14,360 nucleotides of DNA from Endotrypanum monterogeii (taxonomy: Eukaryota; Euglenozoa; Kinetoplastea; Trypanosomatida; Trypanosomatidae), in contig CM007321.1 in the NCBI GenBank assembly GCA_000333855.2, forward strand, positions 159,629 through 173,988, read 5' to 3'. The translations under genes were made by a program, and so were the position numbers. Positions within the stretch are counted from its first letter, which is position 1. Each line of letters starts with the position of its first letter. Shown here piece by piece: positions 1-6,860 of this stretch. The notes under the pieces are model-generated. The model worked only from the letters and a program-made list of their open reading frames with translations. It ran no database searches and had not been told where the DNA came from.

Positions 1-77
1 GTAACGTAACTACTACGGACGTAACGTACGACGTCCCCCGTCCCCCTCCCCTCCCCTACCTACCTACACACATACTA

Positions 78-78
<1 letters not shown>

Positions 79-122
<44 letters not shown>
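79..122. repeat. (TA)22 dinucleotide array
   Basis: An uninterrupted run of 22 TA units. It is the longest of the TA arrays that recur in every spacer of this window (also near 4254, 6244, 12624 and 14268). It is self-complementary and so can extrude or fold back in RNA. Confidence 0.95.
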
Positions 123-125
<3 letters not shown>

Positions 126-345
126 TGTTTATGTCTGCGCGTGTGTCTATGCATTGTTGTGTGAGGACATTCGCGTAAGCGTCCTGCTTCAAGGCGCACA
201 CCACGCACAGCCACACATACCCTACTCGCCCTCTCCCCACCCTATCAACTTTGCTTGGCTCTCCCTTTGGTGCACAACATACGGGCTCCTCCTTCATACT
301 CATTCCCATCCGCGAGGTTATCCGTAGGTTCAACGAAGAAGTATA

Positions 346-372
346 CACGCACGCACGCACGCACGCGCGCCG
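346..372. repeat. ACGC tetranucleotide array
   Basis: Tandem ACGC units running into a CG-rich stretch between the two pyrimidine-rich zones ahead of the first gene. A microsatellite. If trans-splicing uses the upstream acceptors at 315-327, it lies within the 5' UTR. Confidence 0.85.
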
Positions 373-377
373 GCGCA

Positions 378-414
378 CCTCTCTCCTCCCTCCCTTCCTT
401 CCTTACCCCTCAAG
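378..414 (+). promoter_or_regulatory. Candidate polypyrimidine tract and splice acceptor of the WDR20-like gene
   Basis: An almost pure C/T run with a single A ends in AG at 413-414, which would leave a 19-nt leader before the ATG at 434. An alternative is the pyrimidine-rich stretch 222-311 followed by AG at 315-316 or 326-327, which would give a leader of about 107-117 nt. Neither leader contains an upstream ATG. Both options support translation from 434. Which AG is used cannot be decided from sequence. Confidence 0.55.
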
Positions 415-433
415 TACTCCGTCAGAAGGCCCG

Positions 434-3400
434 ATGAGCGCAGCCCCGCGATCGGGAAGAAGCACGCCCCTATCCACCAAGAATCTACTCATGGCGAAGA
501 CCACAGCGGTGGCGGCATCAACGCCTCTGACGATGTCGTCGTCGTCGCCCTCGCTCTTGTCGACGACCGCGTCCACTGTTGCAACCGCCAAAGAAGACGT
601 CACCGCACGCACCTCTTCCAGTGTTGCAGCCGATGCGAAGATGCCTACATCATCATCGCTGAAGCCGTCTGCCCCACTCGACACGCCAGCGACACCGTTG
701 GCTACCCCCAAGACGGTCATCTCACCCGCATCCTCGGTGACCCCACACCTCTCCGCCGCTGCCGACAACAGCACTAGTGGTGATGCGCAGCCACGCGAGC
801 GTGGCTGGAATCCTGTCGAGGACAAGCGCTTCCGCATCGCCCTTGTGCACCAGTACGCCGACAGGGATGATGGCCCCAACGCCGTAACAGTAGACGCCAA
901 GGGCGATGCGGCTGGGCGGTGCTTCGACGAGGCCTGCCATACTCCCATGAGCGATGCTCTGTGCAATGAATGCCGTCCCACTGCGCCGCATATCCAGGTG
1001 AGCGTCGAGGCGGCACTGGTGAACTCGATCAACAACGCGTACACCTCCAGTGGGTATCCGTTCGTGCTGACCACCGGCAACACGCGCGGTGCCGTCTACG
1101 GCTCCTTTACCGATCTTAGAAACCCCTCGCTGAGCTCCCTCGAGCTGCCACCCAGTCGATCTATCATTATCGCCCCCCGCGGCCGTGTTGGCCGCACTGA
1201 ATTTCCGCTGGTGTCTGGCCTCACGGAGATGGACACACTACTTGCCATCTCCTGGTGCCGCGGCGACCGCATCATGTCGAGCACCGGAACTGCATCTGCC
1301 GCCTCGTCGCAGTGCAAGGCTGGCGTGCTATCGGGCCTCAACAACACCGCCAGCAGCAACAGCAGCAGCGGCGGACACAACTATACAGCTGGCAGTTCTC
1401 AGACGCCTGCCATCGCACGCGTCATCGCACACCACCTCACGCAGTACCCAGAGGGCATTCACGCTATCCACTCATCCCCATCGCTGAGGATGATATTGGT
1501 TGAGGGAAGGCTACCGACAGCGTTGGCAAGTGTGCCGTCGGCGCCGGTGAACGCCGCCGCGTGCACCCCGGCATCGGCAAGCGGTGGCGCCGGTATCCGT
1601 CGCGCCTCAGCGCCAGCCAGTGCCGGCACAGAAGCGCCGCTCACCTTCCCCTTGATAGGGCGGCAGGCGGTGAACGCAGAGGCCAACGTACCGCCGTTGC
1701 CGAAGTCGCCTGAAAGCAATGCTCCTGTTCAGTACACACTGGTGAGTGCGAGTACCTTCAACCACCTCTCCGTCTACGTTGTCGCCCATCAGGGCGGTGC
1801 GGTGCTCTATACCGCAGCGATGCAGAGCCTTTCGGTCAGTATTGCAACGCGCAAAGTGACGGCGCATCAGCTCATTCTCGTTGGGAGGGAAGAAGTAGAT
1901 GCGTTGGAGGTGAACCCCCTCACACCGTACCCGGTGAAGCCACCAAAGCGCAGCCACATCGCCTTCGCGGATGTCCCCGTTCACGGCGAGGAGGCGGCGC
2001 TCTTCTTTGGCTCGAAGACGGCCCGCTTCATGGGCGCCGACGAATGCAGGAAAACCGTATCGGCGGCGCCGATGCGCTTCAGTGTGGAGCCGCACCTTCT
2101 CATCGGCAATCAGAACGGTGACGTGTTTGTGTTTGGGCTTCTTCAGGAACGCGTTGTGCAGCACATCAACTTTGGCGGTAACACAGCGAACCCCGGCGCT
2201 GCCCCGCCCAGTGGGAAATCTGGGTCGGGCAATAAGGTCATCTTCTCGCCTGTCTCGTGCATCGCAGAGTTGCAGAATGGCATTGAAAAGCATATCACAC
2301 GAATGGTCGAGGCGGCGTCTGTGGCGAAGCGCAACGGTCAGGCAAGCCTCAGCAGCGGCTACGACGACGACGAGAACAACAACAACAACGGCTCCCCGAC
2401 GGGCTTCTCCGCCACAGCCGACGCAGTGGCACCGTCTCACTACTACTACCGCGTTCCCTCGTCTCGCTATGCGATTGGTTTTGATGATGGCCAACTGCTC
2501 GTCGTGTGTGTCAGCTGCGAAGGTGCATGGATGCTGCGGCACCTCAACTCGAACTACTTTGGGTTACGGCCAATCTGTGCCATCGCTGTGCGTGTGCCGT
2601 CCTTTTATGTTCGACTTTGGAGCAGCTACCTGCCCCCCATCACCCTCGCGAAGGAAACCAATAGCAGCACATCTGCAGAAGCCCCGACGCCCATCACGAC
2701 CCTCGTCACAGCGGAGTCGACCCTCATCGTGCACGATGAGGAGCAACTCATAGCGGCCATCTCCTGCAACGGCGGCTCTATTTCCCTGGTGCGACTCCCA
2801 GACATGACCGTCATCTCCTCCGTCGCCCCGACCGACTACAACGCTGTGGGTGAGATCTTGGCACTTCAATGGACGGCCACGTCGTCGAACCAGCTGCTGT
2901 TGCCCAACGTCCTCGTTGCCTCTGGTGAGGACGACACGATAACCGCCTTCCAACTTGTATGGCAATTTTTGGTCAGCGCCGTGGGCTTCGGCCTCCATAG
3001 CAGCACCGACAACGTGTTGCAGCTATCGTCCGCCGACTTGTGCTTGGCCAACGCACGCCTGTGCATCCTCGAAAAAAAACGCTTTCATCGCAGCTGGGTG
3101 ACGCGGCTGAGTGCGATGCCCATCGTCTTGCCTGCCGCCGTCGCCACAGCACAAGACGGGAACGGCAGCAGCCCCCCGACCGGCGGCGGGATGCCTAGAT
3201 ACCTCGGCGTGTGCCTCCTCGCCTCCTCCTACGACCAGCGCACGTCCTTCTGGCCCTACCTCTTCCCTGAAGTGCAGGAGACCCGCTCGATGGGTGACCG
3301 GCGCACCACTAGCTCTTCCTACTCAACGGACAGTATGTTTGATTGCGCGGCCGGCCAGGGGCACGTAGACTCGCATTTAGGTATTCCCGTTGTGGACGGT

Positions 3401-3583
3401 CCTCTCAGCAGGACGACGATGCCAGATAAATACGTGGTGGTGGAAGGCCCCACGACGGCCTACTCGCTACACCCGGAACTGGTCCTCAGTGCTGCAGCCG
3501 CTGGCGGCGGGGCGAGCTTCTTCATGGTAACGGTATGCTGTCGTGGCAAGGTGATGTTCTGGTCGTTGAAGGTGAGACTTTGA
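434..3583 (+). CDS. WDR20/creC-like WD40 beta-propeller protein (putative deubiquitinase cofactor)
   Basis: The protein has 1049 residues from the first in-frame ATG. The frame extends upstream to 251, but only from a TTG. Residues 1-123 are Ser/Thr/Ala/Pro-rich low complexity, and a structured core starts near 124. The later half shows the order of beta-strands I associate with WDR20: LLIGNQNGDVFVF (555-567), YAIGFDDGQLLVV (679-691), a CNGGSISLVRL strand (from about 778), VASGEDDTITAF (828-839), HRSWVTRL (from about 886), a variant strand before a Cys- and Ser-rich loop, and a final VCCRGKVMFWSL near the end. The spacing and the GEDD-T-TAF / SWV pair are the most WDR20-like points. Low-complexity insertions (Asn/Asp run near 645, Ser/Ala/Gly stretches) make it about twice the usual family size. 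In animals and fungi, WDR20/creC proteins bind and activate USP12/USP46-type deubiquitinases; that role here is inference. The beta-propeller fold is more certain than the subfamily. Confidence 0.68.
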   Translation: MSAAPRSGRSTPLSTKNLLMAKTTAVAASTPLTMSSSSPSLLSTTASTVATAKEDVTARTSSSVAADAKMPTSSSLKPSAPLDTPATPLATPKTVISPASSVTPHLSAAADNSTSGDAQPRERGWNPVEDKRFRIALVHQYADRDDGPNAVTVDAKGDAAGRCFDEACHTPMSDALCNECRPTAPHIQVSVEAALVNSINNAYTSSGYPFVLTTGNTRGAVYGSFTDLRNPSLSSLELPPSRSIIIAPRGRVGRTEFPLVSGLTEMDTLLAISWCRGDRIMSSTGTASAASSQCKAGVLSGLNNTASSNSSSGGHNYTAGSSQTPAIARVIAHHLTQYPEGIHAIHSSPSLRMILVEGRLPTALASVPSAPVNAAACTPASASGGAGIRRASAPASAGTEAPLTFPLIGRQAVNAEANVPPLPKSPESNAPVQYTLVSASTFNHLSVYVVAHQGGAVLYTAAMQSLSVSIATRKVTAHQLILVGREEVDALEVNPLTPYPVKPPKRSHIAFADVPVHGEEAALFFGSKTARFMGADECRKTVSAAPMRFSVEPHLLIGNQNGDVFVFGLLQERVVQHINFGGNTANPGAAPPSGKSGSGNKVIFSPVSCIAELQNGIEKHITRMVEAASVAKRNGQASLSSGYDDDENNNNNGSPTGFSATADAVAPSHYYYRVPSSRYAIGFDDGQLLVVCVSCEGAWMLRHLNSNYFGLRPICAIAVRVPSFYVRLWSSYLPPITLAKETNSSTSAEAPTPITTLVTAESTLIVHDEEQLIAAISCNGGSISLVRLPDMTVISSVAPTDYNAVGEILALQWTATSSNQLLLPNVLVASGEDDTITAFQLVWQFLVSAVGFGLHSSTDNVLQLSSADLCLANARLCILEKKRFHRSWVTRLSAMPIVLPAAVATAQDGNGSSPPTGGGMPRYLGVCLLASSYDQRTSFWPYLFPEVQETRSMGDRRTTSSSYSTDSMFDCAAGQGHVDSHLGIPVVDGPLSRTTMPDKYVVVEGPTTAYSLHPELVLSAAAAGGGASFFMVTVCCRGKVMFWSLKVRL

Positions 3584-3763
3584 TCTCCCAGAAGCTATGT
3601 GCGCCCGTGACGTCCTGTCGACACCCGCACCTCGTCAATCACACACTGGCCTCAGATGCAAATCACGGTTGTCCTCCGTTGCGCCTCCGCTGACTTCGCC
3701 CCGCTGCAATGTTGTGCTGACCACGTGCGCCATTGCGAGAGTGACAGAACGAAGAGCACCTCC

Positions 3764-3799
3764 TTTTTTTTTTTTTTCATTGTGTGTGTGTGTGTGTGT
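3764..3799. repeat. T14 run followed by TG array
   Basis: Fourteen T residues (3764-3777) followed almost directly by about nine TG units (3781-3799). The T-run could act as a pyrimidine tract but is not followed by a gene; it lies about 180 bp into the 3' flank of the first gene. Confidence 0.9.
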
Positions 3800-4150
3800 C
3801 TGCCGCACTTATTGTGGAAATGAAACGCAAAACATGTCGAGCGGCGTTGAGCAACGCTGCCCCTCCCCCCCCCTCCCCCCACACACACAAGGTCCGACGG
3901 GAAGGAGTGGACGACGAATTCGCCCTATTTGATAGGTGTGTGGCGTCAGCTCACGCCCCTTGTCAGCCCCCTCGAGCTACTCTTGGCTAAGCGTGAGACA
4001 TGCATGTGTCACCCACCACCCACACGACACCCCATCATCAGCGCAAAGCCGCCATCCTCTGAACGAAGCAGTGTCAGCTGGAAATGGGAGATGCCCACCT
4101 GTGGTGAGAAGAGCAGGGCTGAGTGGGCAAACCACAAACAGACGCGGCGG

Positions 4151-4169
4151 AGGGGGGGGGAGGGGGAGG
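4151..4169 (+). repeat. Purine-rich G tract in the 3' flank
   Basis: A G9-A-G5-A-GG arrangement on the coding strand. It has enough G runs for a G-quadruplex only if the G9 run supplies two tracts, so quadruplex potential is moderate. Confidence 0.75.
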
Positions 4170-4253
4170 TTGCAGTAGCCTATCCCTGGGGAGACGGCGC
4201 GGCAGCTTCTCGCCCTCTGAACCTTCCCTCCTCCCTCTCCTCGATGTTCTCAC

Positions 4254-4276
4254 TATATATATATATATATATATAT
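4254..4276. repeat. TA dinucleotide array
   Basis: About eleven TA units, 290 bp upstream of the REL1 start, in the pre-acceptor part of the spacer. Confidence 0.9.
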
Positions 4277-4389
4277 TGGGTGGTTGTGTGAACGCTCGCC
4301 ATGTTGGCATAATCCAACGGGATCAAGGGCGTATATATGGCGCACATGAGCACCACCACATTCCTGTTGATGGTTCACCATCCCGATCT

Positions 4390-4494
4390 CCCCCCCTCTC
4401 TCTCTCTCTCTCTCACCACCGTTTTGTTGTTGTCTTCTCGCCTCGTACTTGTCGCGTACCCTTGCCCCCCCCCCTCCCCTCACCACATACCCAG
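4390..4494 (+). promoter_or_regulatory. Polypyrimidine tract and splice acceptor of REL1
   Basis: The tract starts with C and CT-repeat sequence (4390-4414), continues as a T/C-rich stretch and a C10-T-C4 block (4465-4479), and ends in CCCAG with AG at 4493-4494. The predicted leader is 48 nt with no upstream ATG, which supports the REL1 start at 4543. Weaker AGs occur at 4520-4521 and 4540-4541. Confidence 0.75.
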
Positions 4495-4542
4495 TGATAC
4501 ACGCACCCACATCGTCACGGAGGGCCTACCCTGGGTTCGAGT

Positions 4543-6018
4543 ATGCGTCTAGGGGCCCTGCATCGTGTCCCCTGTCGCAATGCAGCTACCTTCGGTAGCA
4601 GCCTGGGAAGCACCAGCGTCCTGAGGCGACAGGCATGGATAGCATCGACGTCTGCCCACACTCCTCCGCGTGTTTCCGTGGGCTCGTCGAGGCGTGCCTC
4701 CACCGTCACATGTACGGCGCTGGCCACGTCGATTCGCCGCTACATGCCGCTGCCCCAAAACCAAGAGGACTTCTCTGCCTACACGGAGATCGACCTGCCA
4801 ACGGAGACGCGCATTGACGCGATCCGGCGCACCGCCCTCGCGCAGCAGGAGTGGGTGGCATGTGAGAAGGTGCATGGGACCAACTTTGGCATCTATCTGA
4901 TCAACGAAAATGAGGTGCGGTTCGCCAAGCGCAGCGGCATCATGGACCCAAACGAAAACTTCTTTGGGTATCACCTCCTCATCGACGACTTCACGACGCA
5001 GATCCGAACGCTGTGCGAGCTCGTGAAGCGGATGTATGGCGTGAGTGGACGCATGGGCCGTGTCGTGTTGCACGGAGAGCTTTTTGGCGCCAAGTATAAG
5101 CATCCCCTGGTGCCCAAAAGCGCGAAGTGGTGCACGCTGCCCAACGGCAAGAGGCTGCCCATTTCAGGGGTAGAAATCCAGAGCGAGCCGTTCCCCCAGT
5201 ACAGCCCCGAGCTGCACTACATGGCGTTCGATGTGAAGTATTCTGTTTCGGGCGCGGAGGAGGATATGGTGCTGCTGCCCTTCGACGCGTTCACGGAGGT
5301 GTGTGCGCAGGTGCCGGGTCTCCTCTACACGAAGGCGCTGTTGCGTGGTACGCTGGATGAGTGCCTCGCGTTCGACGTCGAAAATTTTGTGACCCCGCTG
5401 CCCGCACTCCTCGGACTCGGCAACTACCCGCTCGAGGGCAACCTCGCCGAGGGTGTCGTCATCCGCCACGTGCGCCGCGGCGACCCGGCGGTAGAGAACA
5501 GCGGGGTCTCGACCATCATCAAGCTGCGCTGCTCCTCCTTCATGGAACTCAAGCACCCTGGGAAGCAGCAGGAGCTGAAGGCCACATTCCTTGACACGGT
5601 GCGCGCAGGAGCGCTGCAGCGCATGCGCGGAGAGCGGAAGGTGACGGTCTTGGCAGAATCCATGCTCCCCAAGGTGGAGGCGGCTGCAAACGCGCTGCTC
5701 CTAAACAACGTCAGCGAGGGTCGTCTGAGCAATGTGCTGTCCAAAGTCGGCCGCGAGCCGATCCTCTCCGGCGAGGTGAAGAGGGAAGATGTGGTGCTGA
5801 TGCTGGCGCAGGACTCCTTGAAGGACTTCCTCAGGAGCACGGACCCGGTAGTGCTCAACACATCCTTGTCGTTCCGCAAGACCCTAATACGAAGTGCATA
5901 CTTCGCCGCGGAAGAGTTGCTGCAGGGGGAATGGAAACATATCATGGATCGAGCAAAGGCATCGCAGGCCGAGGTCGACGCGACAGCCCCCGCACAGGAA
6001 AGCACGGAGGCCCCATGA
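4543..6018 (+). CDS. REL1: Mitochondrial RNA-editing ligase 1 (REL1)
   Basis: This ATP-dependent RNA ligase seals mRNA fragments during uridine insertion/deletion editing in the kinetoplast, as part of the RNA editing core complex (U-deletion subcomplex). The 491-residue protein carries the nucleotidyltransferase motifs in order: motif I EKVHGTNFG with the adenylated lysine at 109, motif III HGELFG with Glu179, the adenine-stacking Phe229 in FDVKYS, motif IV EGVVIRH with Glu303, and motif V IIKLRC with Lys327 and Arg329. By recollection these match K87, E159, F209, E283, K307 and R309 of the Trypanosoma brucei REL1 structure. The first 74 residues hold ten arginines and no acidic residue, as expected for a mitochondrial presequence. 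The C-terminal part (about 340-470) is the helical ligase domain used for complex binding. Length and C-terminal sequence fit REL1 better than the shorter REL2. No motif is damaged. Confidence 0.95.
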   Translation: MRLGALHRVPCRNAATFGSSLGSTSVLRRQAWIASTSAHTPPRVSVGSSRRASTVTCTALATSIRRYMPLPQNQEDFSAYTEIDLPTETRIDAIRRTALAQQEWVACEKVHGTNFGIYLINENEVRFAKRSGIMDPNENFFGYHLLIDDFTTQIRTLCELVKRMYGVSGRMGRVVLHGELFGAKYKHPLVPKSAKWCTLPNGKRLPISGVEIQSEPFPQYSPELHYMAFDVKYSVSGAEEDMVLLPFDAFTEVCAQVPGLLYTKALLRGTLDECLAFDVENFVTPLPALLGLGNYPLEGNLAEGVVIRHVRRGDPAVENSGVSTIIKLRCSSFMELKHPGKQQELKATFLDTVRAGALQRMRGERKVTVLAESMLPKVEAAANALLLNNVSEGRLSNVLSKVGREPILSGEVKREDVVLMLAQDSLKDFLRSTDPVVLNTSLSFRKTLIRSAYFAAEELLQGEWKHIMDRAKASQAEVDATAPAQESTEAP

Positions 6019-6065
6019 ACCACATACACACACGTTTTCTCGATTGCTCCTGTTTGTTTGTCTGG

Positions 6066-6118
6066 GTGTGTGCGTGCGTGCGTGCGTGTGTGTGGGGGGG
6101 GGGAGAGGGGGAGGGGAG
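6066..6118 (+). repeat. GTGC/GTGT array with adjoining G-rich tract
   Basis: GTGC/GT units (6066-6093) lead into G10, then G5 (6107-6111), G4 (6113-6116) and GG separated by single or few A/G bases. On the coding strand the G10, G5 and G4 runs together satisfy a four-tract G-quadruplex pattern. It lies about 75 bp after the REL1 stop codon, so it is probably within the REL1 3' UTR. Confidence 0.8.
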
Positions 6119-6194
6119 GCACCGGCCTCTTGGCACGTGTGCCGAACAACAATGGCGGCGAGTCTCACTCGAACATGCATACGAAGCGAAATTG

Positions 6195-6264
6195 AAAAAA
6201 AAAAAAAGTACACACATGCACACCCGCGCGCGCGCAAACAAAGTATATATATATATATATATAT
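6195..6264. repeat. A13 run, CG/CA-rich segment and TA array
   Basis: An A13 run (6195-6207), then a CACACA/CGCGCG segment, then about ten TA units (6244-6264). A simple-sequence cluster typical of Leishmania spacers. Confidence 0.85.
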
Positions 6265-6349
6265 TTATATATTTGGAGGGGAGTGAGGGGAATTTCGCTG
6301 ATGGAGAAAGAAAGAGGAAAAGCTATATAGCTGACCAACAACAACAAAC

Positions 6350-6363
6350 AAAAAAAAAAAAAA
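6350..6363. repeat. A14 homopolymer
   Basis: A genomic run of 14 A residues after CAACAACAACAAAC. It could cause internal oligo(dT) priming and so be mistaken for a poly(A) site in transcript data. Confidence 0.9.
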
Positions 6364-6628
6364 GGTAGGGGCAAAAGGAAGCGAGATATCGCACGGAGTT
6401 GGCGATAAAGTAGTGAATACCCCCCACCCCCACCTCCATCCCCTTGTGTTTCCGCCAAATCTATCGCTTGTGAAGATTATGTTCCCAGCAACCTCATTGA
6501 GGTGCGCTGTACATTGCGTCCCCGACAATTCTTTGGATGAGTATGGGGAAGAGGGGACAGTGCTCCCTAGACCCTCACTCACGCATGCGGTGCAATCTCG
6601 CGCTCCCTCCCTGTATACACGCACACAC

Positions 6629-6642
6629 ACATGTATACATGT
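6629..6642. repeat. 14-bp perfect palindrome
   Basis: ACATGTATACATGT is identical to its reverse complement. It follows a CACACA stretch. It could form a small hairpin in RNA; no specific function is recognised. Confidence 0.8.
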
Positions 6643-6725
6643 ACTGTGGTGGTAATGGCAATGACCGTCGTTGACACCCCTGACGCTGCACCGCTCCTCT
6701 TATTCGTCACATTGCATCCCCTCTT

Positions 6726-6776
6726 CACACACACATACACATACATACATACATACATACACATACGTGTTAGTGC
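6726..6776. repeat. CACA/CATA microsatellite
   Basis: CA units followed by a run of CATA/ACAT tetranucleotides shortly upstream of the pyrimidine-rich acceptor region of the TBCK-like gene. Confidence 0.85.
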
Positions 6777-6781
6777 GCGGT

Positions 6782-6808
6782 GTGTCTTCTCGCCCCCCCC
6801 CCTTCCAG
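6782..6808 (+). promoter_or_regulatory. Polypyrimidine tract and splice acceptor of the TBCK-like gene
   Basis: A T/C-rich run including C10 ends in TTCCAG with AG at 6807-6808. It is the only AG between this tract and the ATG at 6861, which makes it a strong prediction. The leader would be 52 nt without an upstream ATG, and its last 25 nt are a further C9-T-C9-T-C5 block. Confidence 0.78.
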
Positions 6809-6835
6809 TGGTTGACCGTGCCCATCTGCGGTTAA

Positions 6836-6860
6836 CCCCCCCCCTCCCCCCCCCTCCCCC
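6836..6860 (+). repeat. C9-T-C9-T-C5 tract abutting the start codon
   Basis: This cytosine tract immediately precedes the ATG of the TBCK-like gene and contains no AG, so it should remain in the 5' UTR if the acceptor at 6808 is used. The complementary strand is a G-quadruplex-type sequence (G5-A-G9-A-G9). Confidence 0.85.

Larger units (their letters stand above)
1..433. other. Spacer upstream of the WDR20-like gene
   Basis: No credible coding sequence is visible. The stretch holds a C-rich tract (35-56), a long TA array (79-122), a pyrimidine-rich zone (about 222-311), an ACGC array (about 346-372) and a second pyrimidine-rich tract (378-411) just before the first ATG at 434. The reading frame of the downstream gene is open back to a TTG at 251, but no ATG lies in that frame before 434. 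The region probably contains the end of the preceding gene's 3' UTR and the trans-splice acceptor of the next gene. Confidence 0.8.
3584..4542. other. Spacer between the WDR20-like gene and REL1
   Basis: A 959-bp stretch with no supportable gene. In order it holds a T14 run and TG array, a purine-rich G tract (4151-4169), a TA array (4254-4276), a CT array (4396-4414) and a long pyrimidine zone ending at a splice acceptor (4493-4494). Short open frames here run through the homopolymers and microsatellites, and none resembles a protein. The first part is expected to be the 3' UTR of the WDR20-like gene, with poly(A) addition directed by the downstream pyrimidine tract. Confidence 0.8.
6019..6860. 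other. Spacer between REL1 and the TBCK-like gene
   Basis: An 842-bp stretch with no supportable gene. It contains a GTGC/GTGT array running into a G-rich tract (6066-6118), A13 and A14 runs (6195-6207, 6350-6363), a TA array (6244-6264), a 14-bp palindrome (6629-6642), a CATA array (about 6726-6776) and the splice acceptor of the next gene. Short open frames cross these repeats and are not credible. Confidence 0.8.

Noticed and set aside
251..433. N-terminal extension of the first gene back to 251
   Set aside because: It would start at TTG, not ATG, runs through pyrimidine tracts and an ACGC array, and lies partly upstream of plausible splice acceptors.
1607..2542. 311-codon open frame on the minus strand inside the WDR20-like gene
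   Set aside because: It is antisense to a better supported protein, has Arg/His/Val-rich shadow composition and matches no family. High GC and lack of stops in the opposite frame explain it.
3597..3932. 111-codon + strand frame after the first gene
   Set aside because: It crosses the T14 run and TG array, giving poly-Phe and Cys-Val repeats, and has no acceptor in front of it that looks better than for any random ATG.
3584..4542. tRNA, snRNA or CRISPR-like structure in the spacers
   Set aside because: No cloverleaf with A/B boxes and no regularly spaced repeat-spacer pattern was seen when reading the spacers. A covariance-model scan would settle it.
5424..6152. 242-codon minus-strand frame over the end of REL1
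   Set aside because: It is the complement of conserved ligase codons and runs into the GTGC/G-rich repeats. All genes here are on the + strand.
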